Below, piece by piece: positions 61,345-64,000 of a stretch of 64,000 nucleotides of DNA. The stretch is from assembly GCA_911728435.2 (NCBI GenBank), contig OU452207.1, positions 15,277,682 through 15,341,681 of the forward strand, written 5' to 3'. The notes below the pieces were generated by a model. That model was not told the origin of the DNA. It did not search any database and saw nothing but the letters and a program-made list of their open reading frames with translations. Position 1 is the stretch's first letter. The number at the start of each line of letters is the position of its first letter. The translations under genes were made by a program, and so were the position numbers. This DNA comes from Apoderus coryli (taxonomy: Eukaryota > Arthropoda > Insecta > Coleoptera > Attelabidae).

Positions 61345-62140
61345 AGAGTCTACGCTGGCAAAAATGACGCCAATTTAGTAGGTGCAAAATAAACTGGACA
61401 CACTTGCCAAGTTTGCATGGATCTGCTGGCTAACCTAAAGAATTTGTATATTGACAATTTTTATACTAGTGTGGCACTTTGTAAAGACCTTCTAAAATGT
61501 AAAACGCATGTATGTGGTACTTTGATGAATAACATGAAAGGTAACCCAGAAGGTGTGTCCATCAAAAAGTGAAAAAAAGGAGAGGTTTACGGCGAACAGA
61601 CTGAAACTGGCATACGGGTAATAAAATGGGTAGATAAACGCCCAGTACTCATTCTCAGTTCTGTACCAGGTCATACTGATCGACTAATTCTGACTGAAAA
61701 AAAAATCGTAAGGGAGAAGACATTATGAAATCCCCTCCTATAATCGCTTATAATAAAGCAAAAAAGGGTGTGGATATCTCAGATCAGATGTCTTCTTATT
61801 ACACCAGTATCAGAAAATCCTTGAAATGGTACAAAAAAGTCGCGATTGAAGTTTTATTAGGAACATGAGTATGGGTGATATATAATATATATGGTAATAA
61901 CCCTAAAATGGATATGGTTCATTTTCGAGAGAAAATTATTGAAGGACTAATAAAAAGCACAGGCACCAGAAAGAAGGAAGCTGAAGTTGGTACGCCTGTC
62001 AATAGAAACGAGCAAGAAACAAAGAAAAGAAAGAGAGGTAAAAGTAGTCACAGAGTGGTATAAGTAACAAGTCATAACATTCTGCGAGGATTGCGAAAAT
62101 CATCCGACAATGTGCTTACCATGTTTCAAAAATTTTCATA
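61345..62140 (+). pseudogene. piggyBac transposase, C-terminal half
   Basis: NLKNLYIDNFYTSVALCKDL carries a catalytic aspartate (IDNFYTS motif), followed by THVCGTLMNNMKGNPEG. SPPIIAYNKAKKGVDISDQM carries the last catalytic aspartate, and YYTSIRKSLKWYKKVAIEVL follows. After several stops, a basic linker (KKRKRGK) is open at 61875-62063. In a shifted frame, FCEDCENHPTMCLPCF is the cysteine-rich zinc finger that binds subterminal DNA. Stops at 61570 and 61866 and frameshifts inactivate it. Confidence 0.75.
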
Positions 62141-62411
62141 ATTAGTTTAGTTTTTTTAATTATTATTACCTAGCTAATCATATAATTTTTGTTTAGCTTA
62201 GCATCTAATATAAGAGTTTCTTAGCAATTTGTTATAGTTTATGCACTAATAAATATAGTTAAACTTTTATCTTAAAGTATGGCCTTAAAAATTCCCTGAT
62301 TCCAGTACCATTCTTTCTACCAGTAAGTATACCTTCCAGATAGTCGTAACTCTAATATGAACGTCCTCAATATAGACATTAAGTTTTAAAATCCACTTAA
62401 TATAACATGCA

Positions 62412-62495
62412 GCGTGACCCACCGGTGGGCACGAACGTCTATTAGTAAAAGCCAGTGTGACCCACCGGTGGGTCACGACGTCATGAACGTGTTAA
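62412..62495. promoter_or_regulatory. piggyBac subterminal palindromes and end
   Basis: GTGACCCACCGGTGGGTCAC at 62457-62476 is a perfect 20-nt palindrome. A near-identical GTGACCCACCGGTGGGCAC lies about 43 bases before it (62414-62432). Both lie just inside the TTAA at 62492, where transposase-binding sites are expected. Confidence 0.6.
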
Positions 62496-62496
62496 T

Positions 62497-64000
62497 TACG
62501 TATTCTTCTTCTTTCAGTCAGATAGTAGCAATTGTAGCGCGAACAACTTAAATAAAAATTGTAATAAAAGTATTTATGTAATTTTGAAACTTAGAATTAA
62601 ACTTTATAAAAAGCGTATTTTCGGGTTCGATTATTTAATTGCTACAGTCGGTAGGGTTTCCAGATCGATACGTATCGAACGATCGATTTTGTTTTAACAA
62701 TTTAATGGAAACCTGTTTGTGATTTTCGAAAATCTGAGGTGTTCTGTTTCGGAGTAGTTCTTCAAACATCAAGAAGCCCTTTCCATCGAGGAACTGAAGC
62801 CAGCCCTTGGACGGACAAATGACGGGAAATTGGGACGAAATCGCTCATTTCCGCAACGACGATTCGTATGGTGAAGACAGCATCGCAGATCCAGCAGACG
62901 TTCTTATAGAAAAAAATGCTGAAATTCACTCTTTTGATGTAAATACAATTCGCTCATTTTATGTCGGAAATTGATGAAATTTTAAACTCGTTACAACATT
63001 TAAATATTTCAAATATAAACCCTGCAGCTGACTCAAACCAAACATATCAATATAATTTAGTAGTAAGTAATAATACAAATATAAATATTTACTCCACAAT
63101 TTAAAACTGAATATTTAAACTGTGTACCACAATTCGATGGTAATGCAAATTACTTAAACATATATTTAAGCGTTTGTGATTATTTTATTGCAAATTTTTA
63201 TAATAAAACAAATCTGAACGATTTTCATAATGTATACTTATTAAATTCAATTATGTCTAAGTTATCTGGAAATGCCAAATTGGTAGTTAACATACAAAAT
63301 TATTCCACTTGGGAAGAATTGAAACAAACATTATTATCCAATTTTAGTGACCAGAGACATGAAGCTTTTTTAAATAGTGAGTTAGTAATGATGCGACAAA
63401 ATCAAAACGAAATACCCCAAGCTTTCTACGAACGTATTTTAAATATTTTAAATCTGGTGTGTAGTTATGTAGATGCTCACGAAGATACCAGGGAAACTCA
63501 AAAAGTTAGGCGCAATCTATATAATAAGTTAGCTTTAAGAACATTTTTATCAGGACTAAAAGAACCCTTAGGAAATACTATTCGAAGTATGAAACCATCT
63601 AACGTAAGCGAAGCAATGTAGTTAGTAATTCAAGAAAACAATGTTCATTATTTAAAAATTTTACTTCCAAAAATAATATAAGAATTTCAAATCCTCAACC
63701 AACCAACCAACCTAGTGGACCACGAAATTTTGATTCCGAAGAACTTTTCAATACTGAAATATTAAATGAAAGTAATGATCAAGTAGAAAATGAATATGTA
63801 GAATATGAAAATCAAGTTAACAATGAAACTAACGAGACTAATGATACCTATAATGAATATGAAGTTTACGACGAAAACCAAATTAACAATTTTTAAAATC
63901 TCTGTACAACAACGACACATAAAACCGCAAGTTATACATCATAATAGAACAAACAGTGCTAGCGAATTATCATATATCATTTTCCGAGAATATAACAACA
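62497..64000 (+). mobile_element. Gypsy element 3, 5' part, runs off the window
   Basis: A primer-like CTACAGTCGGTAGGGTTTCC at 62643 resembles the tRNA-Ser site of elements 1 and 2. A leader and a gag gene related to them follow. The presumed LTR before it (about 62497-62640, with AATAAAA) is short and starts next to the piggyBac TTAA, so its 5' border is uncertain. The 3' part lies outside the window. Confidence 0.65.
62961..63895 (+). pseudogene. gag: Gag of Gypsy element 3
   Basis: The N-terminal part (MSEIDEILNSLQHLNISNIN) resembles the start of element 2 Gag (ESILNHLNTLSIED). The main frame 63253-63621 carries SGNAKLVVNIQNYSTWEELK, LLSNFSDQRHEAFLNSEL and RTFLSGLKEPLGNTIRSMKP, the capsid helices of errantivirus Gag. 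At least two frameshifts (near 63100 and 63640) and a premature stop break it. The acidic, asparagine-rich tail (NETNETNDTYNEYEVYDENQ) ends at 63895, where a pol reading would begin. Confidence 0.75.

Larger units (their letters stand above)
61345..62495 (+). mobile_element. piggyBac element, 3' part ending in TTAA
   Basis: A C-terminal piggyBac transposase is followed by a non-coding tail with two CCCACCGGTGGG palindromic motifs, and a TTAA at 62492-62495, the obligatory piggyBac target. The 5' end and the N-terminal half of the gene are missing; the left border adjoins the Harbinger terminal block. Confidence 0.7.

Noticed and set aside
63600..63900. Search for A AAT TTT in the gag/pol junction of element 3
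   Set aside because: The gag end reads AAC AAT TTT TAA, which is not a canonical slippery site, and frameshifts make the true overlap unclear, so no claim is made for this element.

Overview
The window reads as arthropod, almost certainly insect, nuclear DNA. It is very A+T rich, has split genes with GT..AG introns, and contains no bacterial gene layout. I recognise no conserved single-copy host gene. Nearly everything identifiable is mobile DNA, mostly broken by frameshifts, truncation and nesting. Families seen: pogo-like and two mariner elements, Crypton, hAT, PIF/Harbinger, piggyBac and Helitron; Penelope-like, Copia and errantivirus-like Gypsy elements; many 5'-truncated non-LTR copies and an R2-type element; a SINE and several hairpin MITE-like repeats.

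Layout. 1-3080: A+T-rich DNA with one RNase H scrap. 3089-6690: a pogo-like transposase gene split by a 2.2 kb long-TIR mariner, itself split by a non-LTR 3' end. 6796-8047: a second mariner (DD41D spacing). 8272-8940: Crypton-type recombinase. 9345-13715: a long inverted-repeat unit holding an LTR-like/R2-like chimera between 23-bp direct repeats and a possible virus-derived capsid-like gene. 13720-20740: hairpin repeats, a THAP exon pair, a SINE with a perfect 14-bp target duplication, and a spliced DDE-like gene remnant. 20745-25381: Copia interrupted by a non-LTR element, then a Helitron helicase. 25495-27690: a Penelope-like element inside a short tandem array.

28270-44068 is the most informative part. 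Two full-length errantivirus-like Gypsy elements lie in tandem orientation, each with LTRs, a tRNA-Ser-type primer site, gag, pol and an env with a furin-type site. Element 1 is decayed (frameshifts, a nonsense codon, a missing integrase core). Element 2 is almost intact (1244-aa pol, 572-aa env, near-identical LTRs, one gag frameshift). Both carry the same slippery heptamer A AAT TTT inside the short gag/pol overlap, and both have a GTAAGT donor in the leader and a TTACAG/G acceptor before env. This implies a -1 frameshifted Gag-Pol and a spliced Env in both. Element 1 also has six 24-bp tandem repeats in its leader, at the place where Drosophila gypsy carries its insulator.

44147-64000: a second DDE-like gene copy, non-LTR fragments, an R2-type endonuclease end, a 29-bp perfect hairpin around a Pol III B-box, a hAT gene with a 5' UTR intron, a second copy of the 9.8-kb LTR-like sequence, another hAT fragment, a PIF/Harbinger transposase with a convergent MADF gene, a piggyBac end with TTAA, and the 5' part of a third Gypsy element that runs off the window. 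The genes do not form one pathway; they are independent selfish elements layered by successive insertions.
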